DNA of 64,000 bases from Sphingorhabdus sp. SMR4y (GCF_002218195.1 NZ_CP022336.1:1607001-1671000), one strand, 5' to 3'; positions 18,614 through 27,765 are shown, numbered from the stretch's first letter. A program made the numbers and translations. Notes: generated by a model from the sequence alone, not told the origin.

Positions 18614-19522
18614 GTGGCAACAGCAGGACTGACGGTTGAAGAACAGAAAGCGGTAGAGGTCTTCCAGCGGGAAGTCGTGACACCCAGCATGGACAAGCTG
18701 GTGATTCTCGATTTCTGGGCGGAATGGTGCGGACCGTGCAAGGCGCTGGCGCCGATGCTCGAGAAAGTCGCCGCCCAATATGCCGACAAGGGCGTCGTCC
18801 TGGCCAAGATCAATGTCGACGAGAATAAATTCATTGCCGCCCAGTTCCAGGTGCAGTCGATTCCCACGGTCTACGCGATTTTTCAGGGCAAGCCGGTGGC
18901 GGACCTGACCAGCGCACGATCAGAAAGCCAGTTGACCGGCGCACTGGACCAGTTGCTCGAGCAATTGCCGGTTGGCGGTGGCGAAGAACCGAAGCAGGAT
19001 ATCGCCCCCCTGCTCGCCATGGGTGAAGAGGTTCTGGCTGAGGGCGATGCCGAGCGCGCCGCCGGAGTCTTTGCGCAGATTGCCGACATGGCACCCGACA
19101 ATGTCGAGGCGGTCGGCGGACTGATTCGCGCATTGGTGGCGGCCGACCATATCGAGCAGGCGGAAGCCGCGCTTGCCGGACTGCCGGATGAATTGCGCAG
19201 CGACCCGGCGATCGAACGGGCCCAGACGACGCTGCAACTGGCCAAGGACAAGCCGGACGCCGGTGCTCTGGAAGCCCTGCAGGCCGCTGTCGCTGCCAAT
19301 GACAAGGACCATCAGGCGCGTTTTGATCTTGCCAGCGCGCTGATCGCCAATGGCGACCATGATGCCGCGGCAAAACATCTGCTGACCATTATCGCTGCGG
19401 ACAAGGACTGGAACGAAGGCGCCGCACGCCAGAAATTGCTGTCTTTGTTCGAAATGGTCGGCCTGGAAGACGAATGGGTCGCCGCGACTCGTCGCAAGCT
19501 CAGCGCTGTGCTGTTCGGATGA
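18614..19522 (+). CDS. CnoX/YbbN-like thioredoxin-domain co-chaperone
   Basis: 302 residues, GTG start with AGGAG upstream. The N-terminal thioredoxin fold has the active site FWAEWCGPCKALAPM and the cis-Pro loop VQSIPTVYAIFQG. The C-terminal half (residues ~130-302) is a TPR-like helical repeat, as in E. coli CnoX (YbbN), which protects chaperonin clients under oxidative stress. The retained CxxC suggests thiol activity. The next gene starts inside its stop codon (ATGA), so both are translated together. Confidence 0.85.
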   Translation: MATAGLTVEEQKAVEVFQREVVTPSMDKLVILDFWAEWCGPCKALAPMLEKVAAQYADKGVVLAKINVDENKFIAAQFQVQSIPTVYAIFQGKPVADLTSARSESQLTGALDQLLEQLPVGGGEEPKQDIAPLLAMGEEVLAEGDAERAAGVFAQIADMAPDNVEAVGGLIRALVAADHIEQAEAALAGLPDELRSDPAIERAQTTLQLAKDKPDAGALEALQAAVAANDKDHQARFDLASALIANGDHDAAAKHLLTIIAADKDWNEGAARQKLLSLFEMVGLEDEWVAATRRKLSAVLFG

Positions 19523-20139
19523 GCGAGACCAAGCGCCTCTCGATTTTTCCGCTGGCCGGGGCGCTGCTGTTCCCCGGCATGCATCTGCCGCTGCATATAT
19601 TCGAGGAACGCTATCGCGCGCTGATCAATGACGCGATGGCACGGGACCGGCGGATCGGCATGGTCCAGCCGAAGGAAGCGGGTAACCATCCGGCGTTGTT
19701 CGATATCGGCTGTCTTGGCAAGATCATTGATATCGAAGCGCTGGATGACGGCCGTTTCAATGTCGTGCTGGAAGGAGTCGCGCGGTTCCGGATCGTCGAG
19801 GAAATCGACGCATCCACGCCCTTCCGCCAGGTCCGGGCCGAGATTGAGGACGATCTGGAAAAGGATGAGGTGCTAGCCAGCGCCGAACGCGCCGCGCTGG
19901 AAATCGAATCCCGCAAATTTGCCGAGCTGCAGGGCTATCAGGTGGACTGGGACAGTATCGGCCGGCTCGATGACATGGCGTTCGTAAACGGAATTGCGCA
20001 GATCGCTCCCTTTGATGCAGCGTCGAAACAGGCGTTGCTCGAAGTCGACGGCCTGGCCAACCGTGCCGAACTGATCATCCAATTGCTGCAATTTTTCGGG
20101 CGGCAGGATGGCGATGACGACCAGGTCACCCTGCAGTGA
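19519..20139 (+). CDS. Lon substrate-binding-domain protein (LON N-terminal domain only)
   Basis: 206 residues consisting of a stand-alone Lon N-terminal (PUA-like) domain: [27 protein letters not shown] at the start, then [30 protein letters not shown]. There is no AAA+ or protease domain. Such proteins are common beside the CnoX-like gene in alphaproteobacteria; their partner is uncertain. The start overlaps the upstream stop in the sequence ATGA. Confidence 0.85.
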   Translation: MSETKRLSIFPLAGALLFPGMHLPLHIFEERYRALINDAMARDRRIGMVQPKEAGNHPALFDIGCLGKIIDIEALDDGRFNVVLEGVARFRIVEEIDASTPFRQVRAEIEDDLEKDEVLASAERAALEIESRKFAELQGYQVDWDSIGRLDDMAFVNGIAQIAPFDAASKQALLEVDGLANRAELIIQLLQFFGRQDGDDDQVTLQ

Positions 20140-20186
20140 CGGGCGAATCACCTCCAAATGGTGCTGATCGGAGGGCGAATCGGACA

Positions 20187-20348
20187 GTGAATCCGGAATT
20201 GCTGAAAATTCTCGTCTGCCCGATGACGCGGACGGCACTTGTTCATGATGAGCAAGCAAATGAACTGGTCAGCGAGGCTGCCGGCCTTGCCTATCCGATT
20301 CGCGATGGCATTCCGGTGATGCTGGTGGAAGAGGCGCGGAAGCTGTAG
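20187..20348 (+). CDS. Trm112-like small protein (UPF0434 family)
   Basis: 53 residues from a GTG at 20187: [20 protein letters not shown], then ...[20 protein letters not shown]. This is the alphaproteobacterial Trm112-like form with one of the usual Cys pair retained as CPMT. A longer frame from GTG 20136 would overlap the upstream stop (GTGA) and add 17 residues; the shorter form matches family length, and GGAGGG lies upstream at 20170. Function in bacteria is unclear; eukaryotic Trm112 activates methyltransferases. Confidence 0.8.
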   Translation: MNPELLKILVCPMTRTALVHDEQANELVSEAAGLAYPIRDGIPVMLVEEARKL

Positions 20349-20449
20349 ATCAGCCTCCGGTCGGCCCTAGGATCATCCGCGATGCTGACTATCGGGGGAG
20401 AATGGCGAGCATGATTGCAGGCAAAGGCTTTGCCTGCAGGATCAGTGGG

Positions 20450-20650
20450 TCAGCCCTGATTGGCGTAAATATCCAGCGATTGCGCTTCGACACTGGAGGT
20501 GAGCGCATTATGTTCGGCCTCCGACGTCAGGATCGGGACAAAGGCAATCGCCAATGCCACGGCCGAAACGATCGAACCCCAGGTCACCAGATTCCCGAGA
20601 AGCAGTTCTCGCTCTCGCTGGTCCATCGCCTTTCTAAAGAACTTATTCAT
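20450..20650 (-). CDS. Hypothetical small single-pass membrane protein
   Basis: 66 residues starting MNKFFRKAMDQRERELLLGN, with one hydrophobic segment (VTWGSIVSAVALAIAFVPIL, residues ~22-41) and a polar C-terminus. No strong ribosome binding site is visible, and I know no family. It could be a chance frame, although the amphipathic start followed by one clear membrane helix is protein-like. Confidence 0.4.
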   Translation of the reverse strand: MNKFFRKAMDQRERELLLGNLVTWGSIVSAVALAIAFVPILTSEAEHNALTSSVEAQSLDIYANQG

Positions 20651-20729
20651 AAGGTTTACAATCTTTACACAACTCTGAACTACCGCGTTCCCCCACAACT
20701 GCGTTGAGTGGATCTCCGCTAAAACAATC

Positions 20730-20771
20730 TCCGGGTTGATCCGATCATGGGAGGTGGCGGATCAACCCGGA
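20730..20771. repeat. Perfect 14-bp inverted repeat
   Basis: TCCGGGTTGATCCG (20730-20743) is the exact reverse complement of CGGATCAACCCGGA (20758-20771), with a 14-base centre. There is no T-run. It could be an operator for a dimeric regulator or an RNA hairpin. Confidence 0.75.
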
Positions 20772-21255
20772 TATGAATGTCCGAAGAAACCTAACGGGTG
20801 GAATGGCTTCTTCCAGACTGGCCCGGAAACCCGATGTTGCGAGGAAATATCGACCAGAATATTTCTTTCGCTGCATCCGATGCCCGATTTGGCGGAAGAC
20901 AAAGTCGAAACCGGTAAACTGGGGTCTTTCTTGCCGCCGTTCCAAACAGGCCATCGCCAAGGGTCCCTTGCCGAACGCATAAGATATGAACCGATGGCCG
21001 GACTTTCATGAGTTTCAACCCGTGTCACCGACACCGAAATGTAACAGGTTAACGTTACTCCGCGATATCTGACAGAAATCCGGCGGTGTTAATGCCAAAT
21101 TATCGACTTTCATTTACGCTTTGTAGCGGTAACATTGGTCTTTACCCCTCCTTAACGAGATGGGATATATTTGTTACCCTGTGAAATCGGATAGTTAGCA
21201 ACCAGACCGACCATTCTGTTTTGCTAAATTATCGCCCCTGACCTAAGATTGAAAA
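20772..21255. other. Intergenic region upstream of the LuxR-type gene
   Basis: About 480 bp with several short overlapping frames on both strands and no recognisable product. The right-hand 200 bp (from ~21040) is markedly A+T-rich and probably contains the promoter of the LuxR-type regulator at 21256. No ribosome binding site supports any of the short frames. Confidence 0.45.
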
Positions 21256-21777
21256 ATGACCAAAGCCTGTTGTGATACGCTGAACGAGAAAGAGAAAGAG
21301 GTTCTCCACCTGTTGCTGCTTGGCCATGACGCCAAAACCGCAGCCCGGGAAATTGACGTTACGCCTAATGTCATCAACGAACGGCTCCGGTCGGCGCGCC
21401 AGAAGCTGCAGGTTACGAGCAGCAAGGCAGCGGCCCGGATGCTGGCAGATCACGAAGGTCTGGCACCCAAATTTTTTGTGCCCAAGAATATTGGGATTGT
21501 CGAAAAGCCGAAATCAGACGCAATCTATCCCCTGCCTGGACAACAGGCAGCGACACCGGACAGGGTCAGGGAAGTGCAATCGGCTTATCAGTCCTATTCC
21601 ACTTTCTCCAACTCGTTACTTTCGGTGCCGTTCCGCAAGCAGGGAGAAACGAGTAACGATCTGAGCAAGGAAGCGCGAATATGGGCCATTGCCGACTTGT
21701 CGGTCAAGCTGGCATTTTCCTTCGCCTTCGTCTGTCTCGCCGCGATGTTAGTGAGCAGGTTGCTGGATCCGAGCTGA
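21256..21777 (+). CDS. Tail-anchored LuxR-type helix-turn-helix regulator
   Basis: 173 residues. The N-terminal ~60 residues form a LuxR/GerE-type HTH: LNEKEKEVLHLLLLGHDAKT, AAREIDVTPNVINERLRSARQKL. A linker of ~70 residues follows, and the C-terminus ends in a single hydrophobic segment (LSVKLAFSFAFVCLAAMLVS, residues ~149-168) followed by three charged or polar residues. The layout, DNA-binding domain first and membrane anchor last, implies a membrane-tethered transcription factor. The next gene (21836) lies 58 bp downstream. Confidence 0.78.
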   Translation: MTKACCDTLNEKEKEVLHLLLLGHDAKTAAREIDVTPNVINERLRSARQKLQVTSSKAAARMLADHEGLAPKFFVPKNIGIVEKPKSDAIYPLPGQQAATPDRVREVQSAYQSYSTFSNSLLSVPFRKQGETSNDLSKEARIWAIADLSVKLAFSFAFVCLAAMLVSRLLDPS

Positions 21778-21835
21778 ATCTCTGCATGTTTTGTCACTAG
21801 TAAGCGCCGGTACCCGCCGGCGTCTGGAGAGTTAC

Positions 21836-22204
21836 ATGTTGAACCAACGTATTGAAGCCGCCCGCCCGATTGCCACAAAAATCAAGGAAGTGGAAAAATC
21901 TCTCAATCTGACCATGGTCCAAATGGGCGAGTTGATGAGCAGCATCGCAGCTGCCCGCATGGCCAGCGGCACCCGCTTTTCCCTGTCCGCCGGCGTTGAT
22001 GCTTCCGAGAAACTGATCGCCGCTGCCGCGCAGACCGCACGCTCTTATCGCGAAGTTGTGGAAGCCCACTCGCATCTGGCTGAAGACCAGCAGGACGCCG
22101 GCCTCCGCACCGTAAGCTGGGGCGATGGCCTGGAATGCCCTCCTCCGCCATCGGGCCACGCCGAACAGGACATTTCCTATCCTCGCGCGGTTCCTAGCGC
22201 TTAA
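21836..22204 (+). CDS. Hypothetical protein downstream of the LuxR-type regulator
   Basis: 122 residues starting MLNQRIEAARPIATKIKEVE. The first ~85 residues look like two long helices rich in Ala (ARPIATKIKEVEKSLNLTM, AAAAQTARSYREVVEAHSHL), which could form a helical hairpin, and the C-terminus is Pro-rich. No domain is recognised. Position in the same direction between the regulator and the membrane gene suggests a common transcript. A start at 21791 would extend it without support. Confidence 0.65.
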   Translation: MLNQRIEAARPIATKIKEVEKSLNLTMVQMGELMSSIAAARMASGTRFSLSAGVDASEKLIAAAAQTARSYREVVEAHSHLAEDQQDAGLRTVSWGDGLECPPPPSGHAEQDISYPRAVPSA

Positions 22205-22250
22205 ACAAAGCGAAGCTTGACCCCTCCGACATTCTTTGGTCGAGTAGGAC

Positions 22251-22709
22251 ATGGTCAGAATTCAATTATTTCAGACGCTGTTGATATTATGTTGCAGCTA
22301 CGGATTAATTTGGGGCGGTCGGCCCGAGCGATATGCCGTCATCACCATAATCGTGGGTTTCTTGTTGACGATCGCGGTTGCCGCCCCTGTTTCTGAACGT
22401 TTCTCTCAAGTGGAGGTGAGGATCCTTCTCGTCGACACCGCAATGTTGGCCAGCTTTTTCTATCTTGCCTTAAACGCCGAGAGATTTTGGACAATATGGT
22501 TATGCGCTATGCAATCGATACAGGTGCTCACGCACCTTCCGATAATTATCATTCCGGAACTTCTGCCTCAGGCCTATGGAGCAGTGGTAGCGATCTGGGC
22601 TTATCCGATGCTGATCGTCTTGACAGTCGGCACATACCGGCATCAGCAACGCCTTCGGCAGTTCGGGGCCGACAGATCCTGGAGCGACTTTTCCACCTGG
22701 CGAAAATAG
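22251..22709 (+). CDS. Hypothetical four-helix membrane protein
   Basis: 152 residues with four predicted membrane segments: MVRIQLFQTLLILCCSYGLIW (TM1), YAVITIIVGFLLTIAVAA (TM2), ILLVDTAMLASFFYLAL (TM3) and VVAIWAYPMLIVLTVGT (TM4), and a cytoplasmic Arg-rich C-terminus ending FGADRSWSDFSTWRK. No family is recognised. Its last 223 bp overlap, in another frame, the only ATG-started reading of the RadC-like gene. Confidence 0.65.
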   Translation: MVRIQLFQTLLILCCSYGLIWGGRPERYAVITIIVGFLLTIAVAAPVSERFSQVEVRILLVDTAMLASFFYLALNAERFWTIWLCAMQSIQVLTHLPIIIIPELLPQAYGAVVAIWAYPMLIVLTVGTYRHQQRLRQFGADRSWSDFSTWRK

Positions 22710-23251
22710 ACAATGCGTCGGCCCTCGCTTCGGCATTGATCGCCGAATTCGGCTCGATCGGGGCAGTGATACATTCTGACAGCCGGCCCGCCAAAAACAG
22801 CTCGGCCCAGGCCATTCTTGCGCTGGTACGCGAGGCCATGCTGGTGTCCAGCAAAGACACGATGCTGGACCGCATCTGCCTGTCCAAGGCCGAAGACGTT
22901 ATCGAATATCTTATCGTTGCGATGGCGCGGCTGCCGGTCGAGGAAGTCCGGGTATTGTTTCTGGACAGCAAGAACCGGCTAATCTGCGACGAAGTGGTGA
23001 GCCGGGGCTCGATATCCGAAGCGCCCATCTATCCGCGCGAGATATTGAAACGCGCGCTGGCGGTGGATGCAACGGCGCTGATCCTTGCCCATAATCATCC
23101 GTCGGGCGATCCGGAGCCCAGCGAAGGCGATATCGATGCCACACGAAGGCTGCTCAAGGCGGCCAGTGAACTGGGTTTGACGGTTCACGACCATATCATC
23201 GTTGGCAGTGAAGGCTGGAGCAGCCTTCGGCACTGGGTGTCTTTTCAGTGA
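22487..23251 (+). CDS. RadC-like JAB-domain protein
   Basis: The JAB metalloprotease-like domain of RadC proteins is clear in the C-terminal half: the metal motif HNHPSGDPEPSEGDID and the flanking HDHIIVGSEGW. The reading shown starts at 22487 and overlaps the membrane gene out of frame for 223 bp. No canonical start closer to the domain exists except TTG at 22736. The N-terminal ~65 residues are therefore doubtful and the true start is unresolved. The role of RadC proteins is uncertain despite the name. Confidence 0.72.
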   Translation: MDNMVMRYAIDTGAHAPSDNYHSGTSASGLWSSGSDLGLSDADRLDSRHIPASATPSAVRGRQILERLFHLAKIDNASALASALIAEFGSIGAVIHSDSRPAKNSSAQAILALVREAMLVSSKDTMLDRICLSKAEDVIEYLIVAMARLPVEEVRVLFLDSKNRLICDEVVSRGSISEAPIYPREILKRALAVDATALILAHNHPSGDPEPSEGDIDATRRLLKAASELGLTVHDHIIVGSEGWSSLRHWVSFQ

Positions 23252-23315
23252 CGAAAATGATGATGCAGCTATCGGCGCTTTCTGTTAAAGTTGCGATCAA
23301 AGGGAGACCGGAGTA

Positions 23316-25025
23316 ATGGCCTCACCCATTTCAGAAGAGCAACGGGCGCAGGTGCTCCGCGCTGAAACGCGTATCTTGTTACAATCGCCGGATTTCATCC
23401 GTTCGCCAGTCATGTCTCAATTGCTGAACTATCTGGTTGAAGAAGCGATTTCCAATCCGGACCATCCGCCGAAAGCCTATCAGGTTGCGGTGGACGGGCT
23501 CGGTCGTACCGAGGATTTCGACGTCCAGGCCGACAGCTATCCCCGCGTGCAAGTGGGCCGGCTGCGCAAGATGCTGGCGGCGTATTACAGCAAGCATCAG
23601 AGCGCGACACGCCTGCATATCCCGATCGGCCATTATGCGGTGGAAATATTGGACGATGACGGCACCGCACCCGCCGAACCGGAAATGGCCGGGACGGAGG
23701 ATATTGGCCCCGAGGGTTCACCACCCGCCGAACCTTTTCGCGACCGCCGGTTCAATAACGGACTGGCCATCATCGGACTGCTCGCGATCCTGCTGATCGC
23801 TGCGATCAGTCTGATCTGGTTCCTGAACAGGTCCGATCCGCTCGCTTCCGACACTGCCATAAGCGCGGATTACGATACGCTGCCCCCGAAAATCTATATC
23901 GCCGTTTCGCGAGCGGAAGACGGAGTGGCAGGCAGCAGCAAGTCTGCCGAGATACAGCAATTTTTCGAAGATAGCTTTGCCCGGTCATCGCAAGTACGGC
24001 TGGCGGCTGCCGGCGGACCGGACATCGTTTCGGCGAACGGCCAGAATGCCTATCTGTTCGAAAGCCGGGTTATCGCGGGCCCGAGCGGTCCGGAAATAAA
24101 ATTCCTGCTGACATCTCTGATCGAGGACGAGACGATCTGGTCTACGACGATCGCAATGCCTGCTTCACCGGCGGAGTTTCCGGAAACGCTCGGTCCGATA
24201 TCGAGTCGAATCACCAGCATTTTCGGATTGGTCGCCACCGACCAGCGCAAGTATCTGACGGATGACGCGATGATCGGCTATCCGTGCCTGCTGCGCTTCG
24301 AGAGTTACCGGAACAATCGCGATCCCGAGCTGTTGCCGGTTGTTGATTCCTGCATCCAGAAATCTCTGGCTGCCGATCCGTTTGACAGCCAGATTCTTGC
24401 GGCTGCCTCGTTCATTTCCTTTCTGCGGAAAGAAGCGACCGGCAGGGAACCCAATCCAGAGCAGGGACTGGAATATGCGCGCCGCGCCATGGTGCGTGGA
24501 AGGGAGAACGCGTCGGCCAATTTCGCGCTCGCCAGATCGAGTTTTTTCAACGGCAATTGTAGCCGGGGCAAGGAATTCGCCGAAAAAGCCGCTGCGCTAG
24601 ATCCCTATGAGGCCACTATCCAGGCCCAGACCGGTGCTTTTCTCTTCGGTTGCGGCGATCCGGCAGGCACCAGATATCTGAGGCGTGCGATTGCCCTGGA
24701 TCCTCGTGGCTCGCTGGTCGCGGAGACCGCGCTGGTGCTCACTCTGATGGCGGAAGGCAAAAATGAGCAAGCGTTGGAATATGCGGAGCAGATCGTTCCG
24801 TCCAGCACCGCTGCCGGGCCTTATTATGATATAACCATGGCGATGGTCTATGCCAGAAATGGCAGAACGCAGGACGCTCGAACGTCATGGCGGCAGTTGG
24901 TTGCCACCTATGGCACCGATCAAGACGAGAATCCCGAGCAGTTGCTCAAGCGCCTGATCACCAACCCTATGCTGGCCGAACGCGCATTGCAGCAACTGGT
25001 GAAGAGCGGCTTGATCACCGAATAG
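23316..25025 (+). CDS. Membrane-anchored regulator with TPR-like repeats
   Basis: 569 residues. The N-terminal ~110 residues (RSPVMSQLLNYLVEEAISNPD... KAYQVAVDGLGRTEDFDVQ... YPRVQVGRLRKMLAAYY) match the region found at the start of many alphaproteobacterial adenylate-cyclase-like or TPR signalling proteins. A single membrane segment (AIIGLLAILLIAAISLIWFL, residues ~151-170) separates this from a periplasmic part with TPR-like helices (for example LAARSSFFNGNCSRGKEFAEKAAALDP and RRAIALDPRGSLVAET). Seven Cys or so are scattered in the periplasmic half. The layout suggests a transmembrane sensor; the signal is unknown. Confidence 0.7.
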   Translation: MASPISEEQRAQVLRAETRILLQSPDFIRSPVMSQLLNYLVEEAISNPDHPPKAYQVAVDGLGRTEDFDVQADSYPRVQVGRLRKMLAAYYSKHQSATRLHIPIGHYAVEILDDDGTAPAEPEMAGTEDIGPEGSPPAEPFRDRRFNNGLAIIGLLAILLIAAISLIWFLNRSDPLASDTAISADYDTLPPKIYIAVSRAEDGVAGSSKSAEIQQFFEDSFARSSQVRLAAAGGPDIVSANGQNAYLFESRVIAGPSGPEIKFLLTSLIEDETIWSTTIAMPASPAEFPETLGPISSRITSIFGLVATDQRKYLTDDAMIGYPCLLRFESYRNNRDPELLPVVDSCIQKSLAADPFDSQILAAASFISFLRKEATGREPNPEQGLEYARRAMVRGRENASANFALARSSFFNGNCSRGKEFAEKAAALDPYEATIQAQTGAFLFGCGDPAGTRYLRRAIALDPRGSLVAETALVLTLMAEGKNEQALEYAEQIVPSSTAAGPYYDITMAMVYARNGRTQDARTSWRQLVATYGTDQDENPEQLLKRLITNPMLAERALQQLVKSGLITE

Positions 25026-25154
25026 GCGCACAGCCACGACCGGTCGTATCGGCAATTGAACCTTTTCGGCCGCGCCGCAAACTCCCTTTGCCACAGCGGC
25101 TTGCGCAAAAAGCGAGATCATGGCTGCCGGTGGGAGGGACCCGCGATACAGTCG

Positions 25155-25772
25155 TCAAAAACTTGCGTTCAGTCCGTCGACCACGAATTGCACGGCCAGC
25201 GCGCCGAGCAGCACACCAAGAACACGCGTAATCACCGCCTCGACCTTGTTGCCGAGAACCCGCATCAACGGGCCGGCTGCAATCAGCCCCAGCAAGGTGA
25301 GCAACAGAACCGAGCCCAAGGCGCCGAGAATCACCAGCGCGTTATCGATACCGTCATGCTGGGACGTCAGCAGCATGACCGCCGCGATCGATCCCGGTCC
25401 GGCGATCATCGGCATCGCCATCGGGAAGATCGATACATCCTCGATCTCCGGCTTTTCCATTATTTCCTGCGCTCGGTCCTCGCGCCGTTCGGTGCGTTTC
25501 TCGAACACCATTTCCAGCGCGATGAGGAACAGCATGATGCCGCCGGCAATGCGAAAACTGTCGAGGCTGATGCCGAGCGCGCCGAGCATCTGTTCGCCGA
25601 ACAGGGCGAACACCAGCAAGATGACCGCGGCGACGAATATCGCGCGGATGGCCATGATCCGACGGTCGCGCGGTGGCGCGCTGCTGGTCAGGCTGGCGTA
25701 TATCGGTGCGCAGCCTGGCGGATCGATCACCACGAAAAAAGTGACGAATGCGGAGATGAAAAGCTCGATCAT
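25155..25772 (-). CDS. MarC family integral membrane protein
   Basis: 205 residues with six predicted membrane helices. The MarC/YhgN-type signatures are FVVIDPPGCAPIYASLT at the start, FRIAGGIMLFLIALEMVFE in the middle and FPMAMPMIAGPGSIAAVMLL. The family is not a drug exporter despite the name and its transport substrate is unknown. The start overlaps the stop of the upstream lipoprotein by four bases, so it ends a minus-strand operon beginning upstream of mutS. Confidence 0.88.
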   Translation of the reverse strand: MIELFISAFVTFFVVIDPPGCAPIYASLTSSAPPRDRRIMAIRAIFVAAVILLVFALFGEQMLGALGISLDSFRIAGGIMLFLIALEMVFEKRTERREDRAQEIMEKPEIEDVSIFPMAMPMIAGPGSIAAVMLLTSQHDGIDNALVILGALGSVLLLTLLGLIAAGPLMRVLGNKVEAVITRVLGVLLGALAVQFVVDGLNASF

Positions 25773-26479
25773 GATGCCGGCGCGTCGACCCGATATTCGT
25801 GCACGCGCTTGAAGCTGCCGTCATCCTGCGCAAGGTCGACAAAGACGATGCGCCCGCCGCCATCAACAGAAGACGCGTTCCAGACCAGACTGCCGTCGGC
25901 CGAGCGGCCCTCCCCGGTTCGCTGTGCCGGCGGGAAACCGGCCGGAATCTTGGCTTTGCACGATGCGACTTCGGTCTCGACATAGTCGGGTTCCGCCAGC
26001 GGTGTCGCCAACGGCACGCCGTCATCGAATATCCATTTCCATTCCACGTCCCTGCCGGGCCTGCGCTTGCCGAAATCTTCCTGCTGCCAGATGGTGGTGA
26101 AATGGCCGGTGGTTCCGCCAGCGCTTTGCCAGGCACCGGTGGAGACACCGATGCTGCCATCGCAGGACATGTAGACTTTATGCGGCTGCCAATCGACCGC
26201 CTGTGCCGGATCGGCCTTGCCCTTCAACCATTGCTGCGCGTTGACCAGCCCGGGCGTGAACATGATCGCCTCGTCGGCAGCGGTTTCGCGAAAAGCGGAC
26301 CACTGGCCCTCTTCCTGCGCCAGCCGCGCGAAGGACAATTCCGCCTGCACGATCGCGCTGGGATTGGCAACGGCCTTGCCCATCACCCGGTTGTAGCGTT
26401 CGCGGTCGCCGGGACGCCCGCCACCGCTCGCACAGCTCGACAGGATCAGCGCGATTCCGATAGCGGCAAATATTCGCAT
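25769..26479 (-). CDS. Lipoprotein with a predicted SnoaL/NTF2-like (DUF4440-type) fold
   Basis: 236 residues beginning [20 protein letters not shown] with a lipobox ending in Cys16. The rest resembles the cystatin-like DUF4440/NTF2 cone: FARLAQEEGQWSAFRETAADE, then VYMSCDGSIGVSTGAWQ, FTTIWQQ and VEWKWIFDDG. No catalytic residues can be named. The start overlaps the folD stop by one base (TAATG), and its stop overlaps the MarC start. Function unknown. Confidence 0.75.
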   Translation of the reverse strand: MRIFAAIGIALILSSCASGGGRPGDRERYNRVMGKAVANPSAIVQAELSFARLAQEEGQWSAFRETAADEAIMFTPGLVNAQQWLKGKADPAQAVDWQPHKVYMSCDGSIGVSTGAWQSAGGTTGHFTTIWQQEDFGKRRPGRDVEWKWIFDDGVPLATPLAEPDYVETEVASCKAKIPAGFPPAQRTGEGRSADGSLVWNASSVDGGGRIVFVDLAQDDGSFKRVHEYRVDAPAS

Positions 26480-27375
26480 TAGAGACCTTCCGGTTTTTCC
26501 AGTCCGGCGCGCGCGGATGCAGCGACCAGCGTATTGCGCAATAGCACTGCAATGGTCATCGGGCCAACCCCTCCGGGTACCGGCGTGATCGCCCGGACAT
26601 GATCCATGGCTTCCGCGGTCGCAACATCACCGACCAGACGGCCCTTTTCCTTGCCTGGTTCGGGGTCGAGTCGATTGATACCGACATCGATCACCACCGC
26701 GCCGTCCTTCAGCCAGTCGCCCTTGACCATCTCAGCCCGGCCAACGGCGGCGACGACAATATCGGCGCGGCGAACGACGTCGGGAAGATCGCGGGTTCGA
26801 CTATGCGCCATGGTGACGGTGCAATTTTCACCGAGCAGCAACTGCGCCATCGGCTTGCCGACCAGAATCGAGCGGCCGACGACAACGGCGTCGAGGCCGG
26901 TGAGGTCGCCCAAAGTATCTTTCAGCAGCATCAGGCTGCCCAGCGGCGTGCAGGGAATCAGCGCGTCTTCGCCACTGGCCAGCCGGCCGGCATTGATCAC
27001 GTGCAGGCCGTCCACATCCTTGTCCGAATCGATCGCCATGACCACGGCTTTTTCGTCGAGGCCCCGGGGCAGCGGCAGTTGCACCAATATGCCGTCCACA
27101 CTCTCGTCGGCATTCAATTGCTCGACCAGCGTGATCAGCTCTTCCTGCGCAACATCGGCGGGCAAGCGGTGCTCGAAGCTTTCCATGCCGGCGGCAATGG
27201 TCGCCTTGTGCTTGGAGGCGACATAGACCTGGCTGGCAGGGTCTTCGCCGACCAGAACAACGGCCAGACCGGGCGCACGCCCCGCCTGCTTTACAAAAGC
27301 CGGCACGGCGTCCCTGATCCGTTCGCGCAGGCCGGCAGCAAAGGCCTTGCCGTCAATGATCTGCGCTGCGGTCAA
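26479..27375 (-). CDS. folD: Bifunctional methylene-THF dehydrogenase/cyclohydrolase
   Basis: 298 residues. FolD interconverts 5,10-methylene-, methenyl- and 10-formyl-tetrahydrofolate. The catalytic YVASKHKA-type element ([17 protein letters not shown]), [11 protein letters not shown] and the C-terminal [20 protein letters not shown] are all present. It starts at a TTG whose last base overlaps the YggT stop (TTGA at 27375-27372), indicating translational coupling. It supplies one-carbon units for purine synthesis (PurH lies elsewhere in the window). Confidence 0.95.
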   Translation of the reverse strand: MTAAQIIDGKAFAAGLRERIRDAVPAFVKQAGRAPGLAVVLVGEDPASQVYVASKHKATIAAGMESFEHRLPADVAQEELITLVEQLNADESVDGILVQLPLPRGLDEKAVVMAIDSDKDVDGLHVINAGRLASGEDALIPCTPLGSLMLLKDTLGDLTGLDAVVVGRSILVGKPMAQLLLGENCTVTMAHSRTRDLPDVVRRADIVVAAVGRAEMVKGDWLKDGAVVIDVGINRLDPEPGKEKGRLVGDVATAEAMDHVRAITPVPGGVGPMTIAVLLRNTLVAASARAGLEKPEGL

Positions 27376-27668
27376 CTCAGGAGCGCCTGGGCTATCGGTG
27401 GCAGGATGGCATCCTGCAGGATGATAATGCCGATGATCACCACCATCGGGGTCAGATCAATGGCTCCGAAATCCGGCATTATTCTGCGGATCGGGCGGTA
27501 GATGGGTGCAGTCAGCGCATCGAGCGTGGTCCAGATCGCGCGGGCGATATCATTTTGCAGATTGATCACATTGAACGCGAGCAGCCAGCTCATGATCGCC
27601 TGCACGATGATGACGGTGATCGCCACGTTGAGCAGGATGGAAATAATTTGAAGTAGTGCGAATGCCAT
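27372..27668 (-). CDS. YggT family membrane protein
   Basis: 98 residues with the YggT pattern: [20 protein letters not shown], then the amphipathic [21 protein letters not shown] and a second hydrophobic region [15 protein letters not shown]. Bacterial YggT proteins are implicated in osmotic adaptation and septum-related functions in other species; a role here is by analogy. Its stop overlaps the folD TTG start by four bases. Confidence 0.9.
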   Translation of the reverse strand: MAFALLQIISILLNVAITVIIVQAIMSWLLAFNVINLQNDIARAIWTTLDALTAPIYRPIRRIMPDFGAIDLTPMVVIIGIIILQDAILPPIAQALLS

Positions 27669-27765
27669 GATCGGACCTTTATCGATAATCTGCCATAGCG
27701 ACTAGAGCTTTGTCGCCACCAATGCCAGAAATTTACTGTGTCACCAATATAAGACAGCAGTCGGA

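Noticed and set aside
20736-21011. A 91-codon plus-strand frame and overlapping minus-strand frames upstream of the LuxR-type gene
   Set aside because: There is no ribosome binding site and no recognisable domain, and the frames conflict with each other on both strands.
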